NCBI RefSeq assembly: GCF_030268885.1
Contig: NZ_BSSA01000043.1
Coordinates: 1 to 49,269, forward strand
Direction: 5' to 3'
DNA length: 49,269 bases
Origin: Kitasatospora phosalacinea
Lineage (GTDB): Bacteria; Actinomycetota; Actinomycetes; Streptomycetales; Streptomycetaceae
Shown here: positions 39,530-46,822 of the stretch, in pieces
How positions within the stretch are numbered: position 1 is the stretch's first letter
Layout of the letters: the number at the start of each line of letters is the position of its first letter
Program-made: the position numbers and the translations under genes
The notes under the pieces: model-generated
Told to the model about the DNA's origin: nothing
Seen by the model: the letters and a program-made list of their open reading frames with translations, nothing else
The model's database searches: none

Positions 39530-39831
39530 CCGGTTCCGTTAGGGGGGCGGGGAGAGCGTGGACACTCCCTAACCGCTCGGATCCCCCGCCCTACCGGTAC
39601 GTGCGATGCGAAGCCCAATGCTGGGGGACGACGCCTGCTTGTACCGACTCGCTAAGGCCCTTCTGGAACTAGGCCTTCGCCAACCCCGGCTCGGGAACGC
39701 ACAACCCCGAGTGGTCCGGCTGGGTGCCGAAGGTCACGCCATCAGGATGCGCAGATCTCCGGAGCAAAGTCAAACGGACTAAAGAGCGCTTCCTGCCGGG
39801 CCACCCCCGCCTTCCTGTCTGGCAAAGTACC

Positions 39832-39884
39832 CTATGGGGTGGGGTTACCCCCGCCTTTGCGGCGGGGGTAACCCCACCCCATAG
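39832..39884. repeat. Perfect 24-bp inverted repeat upstream of 39955
   Basis: The arms 39832-39855 and 39861-39884 are exact complements around the loop TTTGC; each begins or ends with CTATGGGGTGGGG and contains GTTACCCCCGCC. The repeat lies ~70 bases before the GTG at 39955 and next to a -10-like TACAAT (~39893). A smaller CTCAA/TTGAG repeat follows at 39910-39925. It could be a terminator, a large operator or a replication or partition site. Confidence 0.7.
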
Positions 39885-39954
39885 ACCGGCAGTACAATAC
39901 TTGCTAATACTCAATGCTACTTGAGACATACTTCTGCGAACGGAGGGTGCCCGG

Positions 39955-40806
39955 GTGCAAGCGAAAAAGACGGCGTCCAAGCAGTCCTCGCCCCAGCGGA
40001 TCGTGCCGACCAACACGGCGCTCAGCGCCGCCAAGTCCGCCGCCATCCGTGCGCGCAGGCGCGCCCAGGTCCGGTACCGGTTCGTGGAGCGGGAGTACCT
40101 CGGCGACCAGGACCCGCCCCTGGCAAGGATGCTCCGCGGAGGACGCGGCGGCCAGGTTCGGCTCAAGCTCTACCTGTCGTATCTGTGGATGCAGACCGAC
40201 GACTTCGGCGTCTCGCTCGGCTACCCCGCCCGGGCCTGGGCGGCCATGCTCGGCCTCCGCGACCCCGGATCGGCCGGCGCCCGCAGGATCACCGATGCCC
40301 AGGCCTGGCTCGAGGAGAACGGCTTCATCGCGGTCGCCAGCCGTCCCGGGCTTGGCAACCTCATCACGCTCCTCGACGACGGCGGCACGGGCCAGCCCTA
40401 CGTGGTGCCGGGCAGCGCCGCCAACCGCGAGCGACAGGAGCAGGGCAAATCCCTCGCCCACCGTTACATCCAGCTCCCTGCCACTTTCTGGACCGAGGGC
40501 CACATCGCGATCCTGTCCGGCGCCGCCGTCGCGATGCTGCTAGCCCTGCTGTGCGAGAAGGGCGGTGGCGAGGGAACCGGGCTCTGGTTCAGCCCCGGCG
40601 ACGCCGAGCGCCGCTTCGGGCTCAGCGAGGACACCCGCGGTAAGGGCCTGCGCGAACTCGCCGAAGCCGGGATCGTCACCACCAGACGCCGCCCGGTGAA
40701 CCCCACCGACTTCGACATCCTGCGCATGCGCAACGTCCACGACCTCAACCTTGAACGCCTCGACGAACCCGCCTCGATCGTCAGGACGCTCCAGTCGGGG
40801 AAGTAA
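39955..40806 (+). CDS. Two-winged-helix protein, possible replication or control protein
   Basis: 283 residues from the GTG at 39955 with GGAGGG upstream. Residues ~25-50 are basic (AAKSAAIRARRRAQVRYRF). Two similar helical blocks of winged-helix type follow: RLKLYLSYLWMQTDDFGVSL, ITDAQAWLEENGFIAVASR (~65-135) and ATFWTEGHIAILSGAAVAML, GKGLRELAEAGIVTTRRRP (~180-255). Duplicated winged helices are typical of plasmid initiators and some regulators. The large inverted repeat just upstream may be its binding site (inference). Family not identified. Confidence 0.6.
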   Translation: MQAKKTASKQSSPQRIVPTNTALSAAKSAAIRARRRAQVRYRFVEREYLGDQDPPLARMLRGGRGGQVRLKLYLSYLWMQTDDFGVSLGYPARAWAAMLGLRDPGSAGARRITDAQAWLEENGFIAVASRPGLGNLITLLDDGGTGQPYVVPGSAANRERQEQGKSLAHRYIQLPATFWTEGHIAILSGAAVAMLLALLCEKGGGEGTGLWFSPGDAERRFGLSEDTRGKGLRELAEAGIVTTRRRPVNPTDFDILRMRNVHDLNLERLDEPASIVRTLQSGK

Positions 40807-41097
40807 CAACGCCCCGCAACCTCACCCCGCCCGCCCCGAGCCTGCCGGCCGCCGTCACCGCGATCGAGGAGTCCGTCTCCGGCTTCGACACCGCCGCCCT
40901 GGGGGAGGAAGCCGTCGCCTGCACGCCGCCCGGCCTGATGCGGATGTCCTGCGGCTGCGCTGCTCCGAGCACCCAGCGCCTGACCCCTACGGGACCCGCG
41001 CTCCGAGCCCGGGCAGAACCCCGCAGGGGCCTAACAACTTTGCCGCAGGCAGCTGCTTCCGCCCGGAAGCAGGCCCTGTCCGGTGAAGGAGACCCCC
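40807..41097. other. Gap with tiny-protein leader
   Basis: The first ~150 bases contain no convincing gene. From ~40980 the text (CGAGCCCGGGCAGAAC, then GCTTCC/GGAAGC hairpin, then CGGTGAAGGAG) matches the region 41440-41560 before copy 4, so leader and gene are duplicated together. Confidence 0.5.
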
Positions 41098-41235
41098 GTG
41101 TCGAGGACCGTCCGCCCTGTCCGTCGTCGCCCCGTCCGCGCTTGGAGGTGGCTGCGCTGCAACGCCTCCGCTGTGAGCGCGCTGGCTGCCGTGGCAGGCG
41201 TGCTCTTGCCTGTGACCGGGCATCTCCTGCGCTGA
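41098..41235 (+). CDS. Tiny basic/hydrophobic protein, family copy 3 (45 aa)
   Basis: GTG at 41098 with CGGTGAAGGAG about 6 bases upstream. The N-terminus is Arg-rich (SRTVRPVRRRPVRAWRWLR), then NASAVSALAAVAGVLLPVTG and HLLR. The core WLRxNASAV-x-ALA-x-VAGV-x-LP is conserved with copies 1, 2 and 4. One hydrophobic helix with a basic start suggests a membrane-inserting peptide. A 15-bp terminator follows at 41250. A toxin-like, leader-like or regulatory role is possible. Confidence 0.7.
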   Translation: MSRTVRPVRRRPVRAWRWLRCNASAVSALAAVAGVLLPVTGHLLR

Positions 41236-41249
41236 TTTGCTGGCCGCCA

Positions 41250-41282
41250 GCGAGGGCCCCCGGAGCTTCCGGGGGCCCTCGC
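41250..41282 (+). terminator. Terminator after tiny-protein copy 3
   Basis: GCGAGGGCCCCCGGA and TCCGGGGGCCCTCGC form a perfect 15-bp stem with a GCT loop, 15 bases after the stop of copy 3. It shows that the tiny gene is its own transcription unit. Confidence 0.8.
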
Positions 41283-41564
41283 ATGTTCTCGCACTGGCGG
41301 ACCGCGCTCGCCCCTGCTGCAGCGCGCCGACCGCGCCCTGCGCACCGTGCTGCCCGTGATCCTTACCGCCGCTCCTGCCGTCTGTACTGACGGCTGACCG
41401 GCCCTCACCCCGCGGCCCCGGGCCGGGCAGCCGCCCGCGTCCGGCGCCTGAGGTCCCAGACCCGTGCACTCCGAGCCCGGACAGAACGCCTCGGCAGCCT
41501 AGCTACTCCCCTGCCATCAAAAGCTCCCGTCCGGGAGCAGGCCTGTTCGGTGAAGGAGCCCTTT

Positions 41565-41708
41565 GTGCTGACGACCGCTCGCCCTGACTGCCGACCCTCC
41601 CGCCCCGCCCGTGTCTGGGGGTGGCTGCGCCGCAACGCCTCCGCCGTCAGCGCGCTGGCCGCCGTGGCGGGCGTGCTCCTGCCTGTCGTCGGGCACTTCC
41701 TGCGCTGA
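41565..41708 (+). CDS. Tiny basic/hydrophobic protein, family copy 4 (47 aa)
   Basis: GTG at 41565 with CGGTGAAGGAG upstream and a GCTCCC/GGGAGC leader hairpin at ~41523-41538. The sequence begins MLTTARPDCRPSRPARVWGW, then LRRNASAVSALAAVAGVLLP and VVGHFLR. It is closest to copy 3, 330 bases upstream, from which it arose by tandem duplication with its leader. Function unknown. Confidence 0.7.
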   Translation: MLTTARPDCRPSRPARVWGWLRRNASAVSALAAVAGVLLPVVGHFLR

Positions 41709-41770
41709 TCTGCGGTGCGGCAGCACACCAACGCGAAAGCAGGCACCTGCTTCAGCAATCTCTACAAAAC

Positions 41771-41794
41771 CATGTGCATGCGTGTGCGTGCGTG
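41771..41794. promoter_or_regulatory. Alternating purine-pyrimidine tract
   Basis: 24 bases of CA/TG/CG alternation (for example GTGCATGCGTGTGCGTGCG) about 85 bases before the GTG at 41879, followed by more GCATGC/GTGCG steps to ~41857. Such tracts can adopt Z-DNA under negative supercoiling. Any role in the promoter of the next gene is inference. Confidence 0.45.
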
Positions 41795-41878
41795 AGATGC
41801 TCCATGCATGCACCGCATCGGCGTGTGTAAGCGAGTGTGCCGTGCGTACGGCGCACGACCGAAGAAGAGGAGACGGCA

Positions 41879-42397
41879 GTGAGGCTGCTGCAGGGCACCC
41901 CGGAAGAGATCGCCGCGTTCCTGAAGCTGATGGGGGAGGAGACGGAAGCCTTCGACGAGGCGGTCGCCGGGGCGGCCGCCGACGCGGCCGCGGAGCCCGC
42001 CACCTGGGCCGGGATCGAGGCGCTGGTCCGCGGCCGGGCGCGCACCGAGGAGATCGCCGAGCGGGTGCTGGCCTACCTGAAGGGCGTGCTCGAGATCGGC
42101 GGCGTCGAGATTGAGGCGGGCACCTCGGAGCGGACCCGCGACGGCCTGTCCAACTACGTGATGGTCCGCGACGCCGGCAAGCGCCGCTACGGCGCCGTCG
42201 CGTACGTCAACGCCATCAACGCCGGACTCACCCTCCGGCTCACCCCGCACGACGTCGCCGACAACGACGACCCCCGCATCGAGCTGCGCGACGTCAAGGA
42301 CGGCCACAAGTACGCCGTCAACTGCCCCCTGCGGGACGAGGAGACCATCGACCTGGCCCTCCAGCTCACCCGCCGGGCGCTGGCGAAGGTGCGCTGA
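41879..42397 (+). CDS. Hypothetical protein (172 aa)
   Basis: GTG at 41879 with GAGGAG about 8 bases upstream. The N-terminal half is acidic and helical (TPEEIAAFLKLMGEETEAFD, ATWAGIEALVRGRARTEEIA). The C-terminal half is mixed alpha/beta with GLSNYVMVRDAGKRRYGAVA, YVNAINAGLTLRL and KDGHKYAVNCPLRDEETIDL. The latter recalls small DNA-mimic or nuclease-like folds but matches no family I know. Confidence 0.65.
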   Translation: MRLLQGTPEEIAAFLKLMGEETEAFDEAVAGAAADAAAEPATWAGIEALVRGRARTEEIAERVLAYLKGVLEIGGVEIEAGTSERTRDGLSNYVMVRDAGKRRYGAVAYVNAINAGLTLRLTPHDVADNDDPRIELRDVKDGHKYAVNCPLRDEETIDLALQLTRRALAKVR

Positions 42398-42489
42398 CCG
42401 CGCCCCAGCACGTACAACGCGGGGCGGCCGTCTCGTCGCCAAACTCGCGGCCGCCCCGCCGACCACCGACCCGAACCGGAGGTACCACC

Positions 42490-43122
42490 ATGATCCCGCA
42501 CACCGTCCCGGCGCAGGAGCGTCGCTGGCACCGCACCGTCGTCATCCGCGGCAAGTCCTACCCCACCCGCTCCTACGCGCCCACCGTTCACGGCTCCGCG
42601 CCCGAGCACTACGGCCTGCCGCTGGAGCAGGTCGACCTGCTCTCCGCCGTGCACGAGGCCGCGCACGCCGTCGCCGTGCTGGCCGGCCGCGGCCGCCTGA
42701 ACCACGTCCAGCTCCCCGCGCCCGCCGCCGGCACCGGCGCCGACAGCCCCGGCGGCGTGACCGACTGGCGCTCCCCGATGCCCACCGTCGAAGGGTTCGC
42801 GGCGGTGCTCGGGGCGGGCGAGCGGGCCGCGGACCGGTGGCTGCGCGAGCAGGGCCTGTGGAGCCCCGAGCGGGCCGTGGCGGTGGAGATCGGTGCCTGG
42901 GGCGACCGCGAGCTCCTGCTCGACGCGGGCAACCGTGGCACCGTCGGCTTCGGCGAGGAGGACAAAGCCACCGACTACTTCGTCGTCCACGACCTGGCCG
43001 ACGCGCTCCTCGACCAGCACTGGCCCGCAGTCACCGCCCTCGCCGAGCACCTCGTCGAGCGCCGCTACCTGACCGGCGACCAGGTCGCCGACCTCACCGG
43101 CCTGCCGGTCGTCCAGAGCTGA
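42490..43122 (+). CDS. HExxH metalloprotease-like protein, second copy
   Basis: 210 residues, ATG with GGAGG 7 bases upstream. The zinc motif HEAAH lies in LLSAVHEAAHAVAVLAGRGR (~55-75). The N-terminus has RRWHRTVVIRGKSYPTRSYA, analogous to the VNGQPYPMHYKF start of the protein at 23938. In both, the motif is followed by a variable loop and a helical segment (GERAADRWLREQGLWSPERA versus GEVAQGRWLREVGLWTEDRA). The two are clear relatives. Protease activity is predicted from HExxH only. Confidence 0.7.
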   Translation: MIPHTVPAQERRWHRTVVIRGKSYPTRSYAPTVHGSAPEHYGLPLEQVDLLSAVHEAAHAVAVLAGRGRLNHVQLPAPAAGTGADSPGGVTDWRSPMPTVEGFAAVLGAGERAADRWLREQGLWSPERAVAVEIGAWGDRELLLDAGNRGTVGFGEEDKATDYFVVHDLADALLDQHWPAVTALAEHLVERRYLTGDQVADLTGLPVVQS

Positions 43123-43149
43123 CGGACCGCCCGGTCACCCGACCAGCGC

Positions 43150-43182
43150 GAAGGGCCCGCCGGAGCCTCCGGCGGGCCCTTC
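43150..43182 (+). terminator. Terminator after 42490-43122
   Basis: GAAGGGCCCGCCGGA and TCCGGCGGGCCCTTC form a perfect 15-bp stem with a 3-nt loop, 28 bases after the stop. Confidence 0.8.
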
Positions 43183-43484
43183 CGTGCTTCCGCACCGACG
43201 GGCCGTCAATCGCTGCGCCGGAGCGCACCGCGGCCGCGTCATCTTCGTGCGGCCGTGGCCGATACCGGGATGCGGCCGCGCCCGAGGGTCCGCAAAAACT
43301 CCGCGCGGAGGTGAAGTGCATTCTTCGCGGGTTTCCTCGCATTTTTATTTGAATAATCCGCGCCGGAATTCGGTGGACCGGATTTATCCGGTGCTACGGT
43401 ACGGGCCACCGGAGGAGTTTTCCCCGGGGGGCTGCCCGTGCATTTGTTCGGGCGTATTTCTCGACCAGGGACCGAGGCGCGGGC
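43183..43484. other. Low-GC control region before 43485
   Basis: No gene seen. The middle (43320-43400) is AT-rich (CGCATTTTTATTTGAATAAT) and contains CTCCGCGCGGAG (a perfect palindrome near 43300) and GGACCGGATTTATCCGG. Probably the promoter and operator region of the zinc-ribbon gene. Confidence 0.45.
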
Positions 43485-44162
43485 GTGGAGAGGGACGAAG
43501 CGGCGGCAGGGGAGCCGGGGGCGGCGGACGGCGCACGCCGCTGCCGGGTGTGCGGGGAGGCGATCCGCGCGGGTGGTGCGGGGCAGCGGCCGGAGTACTG
43601 CAGCCGGTCCTGTTCCTCGAAGGCGTACCGGGGACGGGTGAAGGAGCGCCAGGAGGCGGCTGTTGCCGAGGCCGTCGACGCCGCCCACCGCGCTGCGGGC
43701 GCCGATGCCCTCCTCGGTGCCGTGCCCGAGCAGGAGCAGCCCGGCGGGGAGCCGCTTCCGCGGGACGCCGGGGAAGCGGGGCGCGAGGATGGGCCGGAGC
43801 GGCGGGTGCTGCGGGAGACGGCCGCCGCGGCGCGCGAGCGCGCCGGGTGCCGGGCGGCGGTGGCCGCCGTCGAGGACGTTCTCGACGGGTACCGCGCCGC
43901 CGAGCGGGCCGCTCAGGACGCCCTCGCCTGGTGCCTGGCCCAGGCCATGGAACTGGGGCTGGATGCCGGGGACGTGCTGGCCGCGCTGGACGGGAGCGAC
44001 CCCGCACCGGAGCAGGAGTCCTGGGTGGCCGTGCCGGTGAGGCTTCCGGGCAGGCCGATGCGGCTGGAGGACGTGACGCTCGACCCCGCCCGCGAGCCGG
44101 GCCGCCCGAGCGCATGGTTCAAGGCCCCGCGGACCCGCGGACCGGACGACCTCAAGTTCTGA
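43485..44162 (+). CDS. Zinc-ribbon protein with helical domain (225 aa)
   Basis: GTG at 43485 with GAGG ~8 bases upstream. The N-terminal finger reads RCRVCGEAIRAGGAGQRPEY then CSRSCSSKAYRGR (C-x2-C ... C-x3-C followed by K-A-x-R). An Ala/Glu-rich helical region (AAVAAVEDVLDGYRAAERAA) and the conserved-looking tail RPSAWFKAPRTRGPDDLKF follow. The finger is shared with the protein at 44581. Probably a sequence-specific DNA- or RNA-binding regulator; family not recognised. Confidence 0.7.
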   Translation: MERDEAAAGEPGAADGARRCRVCGEAIRAGGAGQRPEYCSRSCSSKAYRGRVKERQEAAVAEAVDAAHRAAGADALLGAVPEQEQPGGEPLPRDAGEAGREDGPERRVLRETAAAARERAGCRAAVAAVEDVLDGYRAAERAAQDALAWCLAQAMELGLDAGDVLAALDGSDPAPEQESWVAVPVRLPGRPMRLEDVTLDPAREPGRPSAWFKAPRTRGPDDLKF

Positions 44163-44519
44163 CCGGCCGCGCACTTCCCCGCCGCCTTCCGCATCGACGC
44201 GGCGTGAGCGACAGCAGGCGCGGCGGCGGACCGGCCGGCCGACGCCGCGGCGCCGGCCTGCCGGGCTCATCGAGCAGGCGCAGGCCGCCCTCGCCGACGT
44301 CGCCGACCCCTGGAACGGCGCCAGTGCCCAGGAGCGGGTGCTGGTGGAGGAGCTGCTCGCCGCCGACAACGGCGGCGGCCTGGTGGACGACGACGCCTTG
44401 GCCGCCCTGGCGCAGCGGGCTGCGCAACGCGTTGCGCAGCCGGAAGCGGTGCAGCAGGCGGTGCCCGCCGCCCGCCGAAGCCGCCCCGCGCCGCAGGATG
44501 GGGACGGAGCGCCGCCTCC

Positions 44520-45371
44520 CCATTTTCCGCGCGCCGAGAAAATCGGCCGCCGTCAAGATTCACCGGGCTACGATCCGGTCGTGAATTCCGACGCGCACGA
44601 AAAAGACGACCAGGGCGGCGGGCAGGCCGACCAGAAGCTGTGCGAGGTCTGCGGCACGCCCCTGCCGCGCAGGCAGGGCCGGGGCCGACCCGCCCGCTAC
44701 TGCACCGACAGCGCCTCCTGCCGCTCCAAGGCATCCCGGGCGCGCCAGCGCACCGCCCGCCTGACCGACGGGCAACTGCTCGACGCGCTCAAGGCCGTGG
44801 CCCCGATGCGCCCCGGTGCGGCCGACGCGATGCCCCCCGGCCCGCTCCAGCGCGTGGCCGCGCTCGGCGAAGCCCTCGGCGGCGCCGCCTACCACTACGC
44901 CGCCACCGTGCAGGCCGACGGCGCCAGCGCCCAGGCGCTGGAGCGGCTGCGCCAGGTCGTGGCCCTGTTCTCCGGCCAGCTCCTGGAGGCCGCCGAGCAA
45001 GCCCATCGGGACGCCCTGGCCAACCCACCAATTCCGTTGCGCGCGGAAAACGGGTCAGCACCAAGGTTGGTGGCGGCCCGTCCGGGCGGGCCCGGCGGGG
45101 CATCAAGGTGGGGGTCCGGCCTTGACGGGGCGCCAATATCCGCGCGCAACGAAAACCGGGCGCCCGCCAACGAGTCGCCAATTTTGCAGCGCGCGGAAAA
45201 TGAGTCGGCGCCAAGGTTGGTGGCGGCCCGTCCGGGTGGGCCTGGCGGGGCATCAAGGCAGGGGGCCGCCCCGGCGCCTGCGGTGCCCGGCTTTGACGGG
45301 GCGCCAATATCTGCGCGCGACGAAAACCGGCCGCCCGTCAGCGAGCCTCCAATTTCGCAGCGCGCGGAAAA
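44520..45371 (+). repeat. Six 23-bp repeats in and before the 44581 gene
   Basis: Copies start at 44520 (upstream, degenerate), 45028, 45133, 45178, 45304 and 45349. All begin CCA and end GAAAA around a GCGCGC centre. Types alternate: a (ending GCGCGCGGAAAA) at 45028, 45178, 45349; b (CCAATATC then GCGCGC) at 45133 and 45304. The a-b pair forms a larger tandem unit of 150 and 171 bp that also repeats CCAAGGTTGGTGGCGGCCCG. An iteron-like array or operator set. Confidence 0.75.
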
Positions 45372-45735
45372 AGCGGCCGACACCACCCCTCCGCATGCAG
45401 GCACCCGGTACGCCTCCGACCCGCTCGACCGGGTGCCGATCAGCCGTCGCGGCCTCGGCCCCACCGAGTACGCCAGCGTCCTGACCGAGATCGGCCCCCA
45501 CTGGGCGATCCGCGGCTGGTACGACCAGGACCACCTGTGCCTGATCGCCCGCGGCGACGAGCTCGTCGGCTGGGTGGAGGAAGAGCCCGGCAGCGGCTGG
45601 CTCGCCTTCGTCGGCCTCGAATCCTCACACACCTACCTCGTCGACGGCCAGGACCGCCCGGTCCTGCTCGCCAACGCCCGCCTCGCCGCCTGCGCCCTCT
45701 CCCTGGCCCTGCGCCAGGATCCGGCCCGGACCTGA
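44581..45735 (+). CDS. Zinc-ribbon protein with internal repeats (384 aa)
   Basis: GTG at 44581 with a TACGAT -10-like hexamer ending 7 bases before, so probably leaderless. The same frame is open upstream (GTG at 44338) with plausible text, so a longer N-terminus is possible. The finger KLCEVCGTPLPRRQGRGRP, YCTDSASCRSKASRARQRT parallels 43485. A helical domain (LQRVAALGEALGGAAYHYAA) is followed by five PI-x2-R-x-E-[NK] repeats (~150-265) encoded by 23-bp DNA repeats, then a separate C-terminal domain (WAIRGWYDQDHLCLIARGDE, LVGWVEEEPGSGWLAFVGLE). Likely DNA-binding; the repeats may be its own target. Confidence 0.7.
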   Translation: MNSDAHEKDDQGGGQADQKLCEVCGTPLPRRQGRGRPARYCTDSASCRSKASRARQRTARLTDGQLLDALKAVAPMRPGAADAMPPGPLQRVAALGEALGGAAYHYAATVQADGASAQALERLRQVVALFSGQLLEAAEQAHRDALANPPIPLRAENGSAPRLVAARPGGPGGASRWGSGLDGAPISARNENRAPANESPILQRAENESAPRLVAARPGGPGGASRQGAAPAPAVPGFDGAPISARDENRPPVSEPPISQRAEKAADTTPPHAGTRYASDPLDRVPISRRGLGPTEYASVLTEIGPHWAIRGWYDQDHLCLIARGDELVGWVEEEPGSGWLAFVGLESSHTYLVDGQDRPVLLANARLAACALSLALRQDPART

Positions 45736-45766
45736 CACGGGCCGGTGAACCCCGCCGCCTTGGACC

Positions 45767-46045
45767 TCACCGGTCCGAGGCGGCCTCGGCGGCCGCGCGC
45801 AGCCGAACCACCGTCGCGGCCGCCGCTTCGCGGGTCACCGTGTCCTTGCTGTCGGCCAGCAGGCCCAGCAGCTCCACCGCCGCGGTGAGCACCGGCACCG
45901 GCACCGCCGCCTCACGCAACAGCAGCAGCTGTTCGGCGGCGCGATGGCCGGCCGACCCGGAGGACTCGCCGGTGGGCAGCAGCGCGGTCAGCCCGGCGCC
46001 CAGGCCGGGCCGCCGGGAAGCGGGATGAGGGGAGGGGTGCGTCAT
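45767..46045 (-). CDS. Hypothetical helical protein (92 aa)
   Basis: ATG at 46045, convergent with the 44581 gene. The Pro-rich start (THPSPHPASRRPGLGAGL) is followed by helices (HRAAEQLLLLREAAVPVPVL, TAAVELLGLLADSKDTVT) and an Ala/Arg-rich end. The ribosome site is weak. Real on composition and helix periodicity, but unrecognised. Confidence 0.5.
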   Translation of the reverse strand: MTHPSPHPASRRPGLGAGLTALLPTGESSGSAGHRAAEQLLLLREAAVPVPVLTAAVELLGLLADSKDTVTREAAAATVVRLRAAAEAASDR

Positions 46046-46147
46046 GCCTGGACAACCCGCCCGGCCCCGTCCGGGTCACGCCCACTCGCGTCCGGCAGCC
46101 AGCACCGCGACCGAGGCTCAGCGCCGCCCTGGCTACACTCCGGCTCC

Positions 46148-46369
46148 ATGACACTGATCTACGAGACCCAGGAGCAAAAGGGTCACGGGAAGCAGAACTA
46201 CTACTGGAACGAGTACAGGCTCGAAGGCGACACCGTCGCCAAGTACAGGTGCTACCGGCGGAAGTTCTTCGACGGCGACGAGAACGCCTGGGACGAGGGT
46301 GAATCGCTCCAGGAGTCCTGGGGACTTGACGATCCGGGCATGCCCGACTGGCTGAGGAAGTACCTCTGA
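46148..46369 (+). CDS. Small acidic protein, probably leaderless (73 aa)
   Basis: ATG at 46148 with TACACT ending 10 bases upstream and no ribosome site. The sequence is rich in Tyr, Trp and Asp/Glu (HGKQNYYWNEYRLEGDTVAK, FFDGDENAWDEGESLQESWG, PGMPDWLRKYL). A compact beta-rich soluble protein is likely. It lies alone. No family recognised; its acidity could suit a DNA-mimic or inhibitor role (speculative). Confidence 0.6.
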   Translation: MTLIYETQEQKGHGKQNYYWNEYRLEGDTVAKYRCYRRKFFDGDENAWDEGESLQESWGLDDPGMPDWLRKYL

Positions 46370-46822
46370 GCACGGCCTTACCCCTGTAGCTCCAGGTACC
46401 GGGGCGCTGCTGCGGTGCCGGCTTCTTCCTCCGCGACTGCTTGCCCCGGGCGGCCAGCCGAACTCACCGGCCGTCAAGGTTGGTGGACAGCCCCGGTGCA
46501 TGCTTCCGCAGCACCTACCGCTCCCCCTGCCGAACCCCCTGCCGCAAGGTTCCGGCCCTAGGCGGTCAAAAGCGCAGGTCAGACCGCCTGAAAAGGGCTC
46601 ACCGGAAATCCCGACAACCCTTCTTGTCCTCCCCCTGTCCTTCCTGTGCTGTTGAGTGTGTGGGCTGGTGGGTGGGGTTGGGGTTGGGCGGAAGGGTTCG
46701 ACGGCCGCTCCCGAGCCGCTGGGGCTCTCCCTCCACCGGCCGGGCGGCCTCCCGGCGGAGCCGGGGCGCTGCGCGCGGCCGAGGGGACCGGGCGGGCGGC
46801 GGGCGAGCGAGAGGGGCAGAGC
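46370..46822. other. 450-bp control region with G-quadruplex-like tract
   Basis: No gene seen. It holds an AGGCGGTC/GACCGCCT inverted repeat (46560-46589), a pyrimidine run (TTCTTGTCCTCCCCCTGTCC) and a G-rich tract at 46662-46691 with five runs of three or four G (GGGTGGGGTTGGGGTTGGG). It precedes the replication-relaxation gene and may contain a replication- or transfer-related site. Confidence 0.5.

Noticed and set aside
45020..45380. Possible CRISPR array
   Set aside because: Repeats are 23 bp and unevenly spaced (105, 45, 126, 45), are translated in frame, and no cas gene is present.
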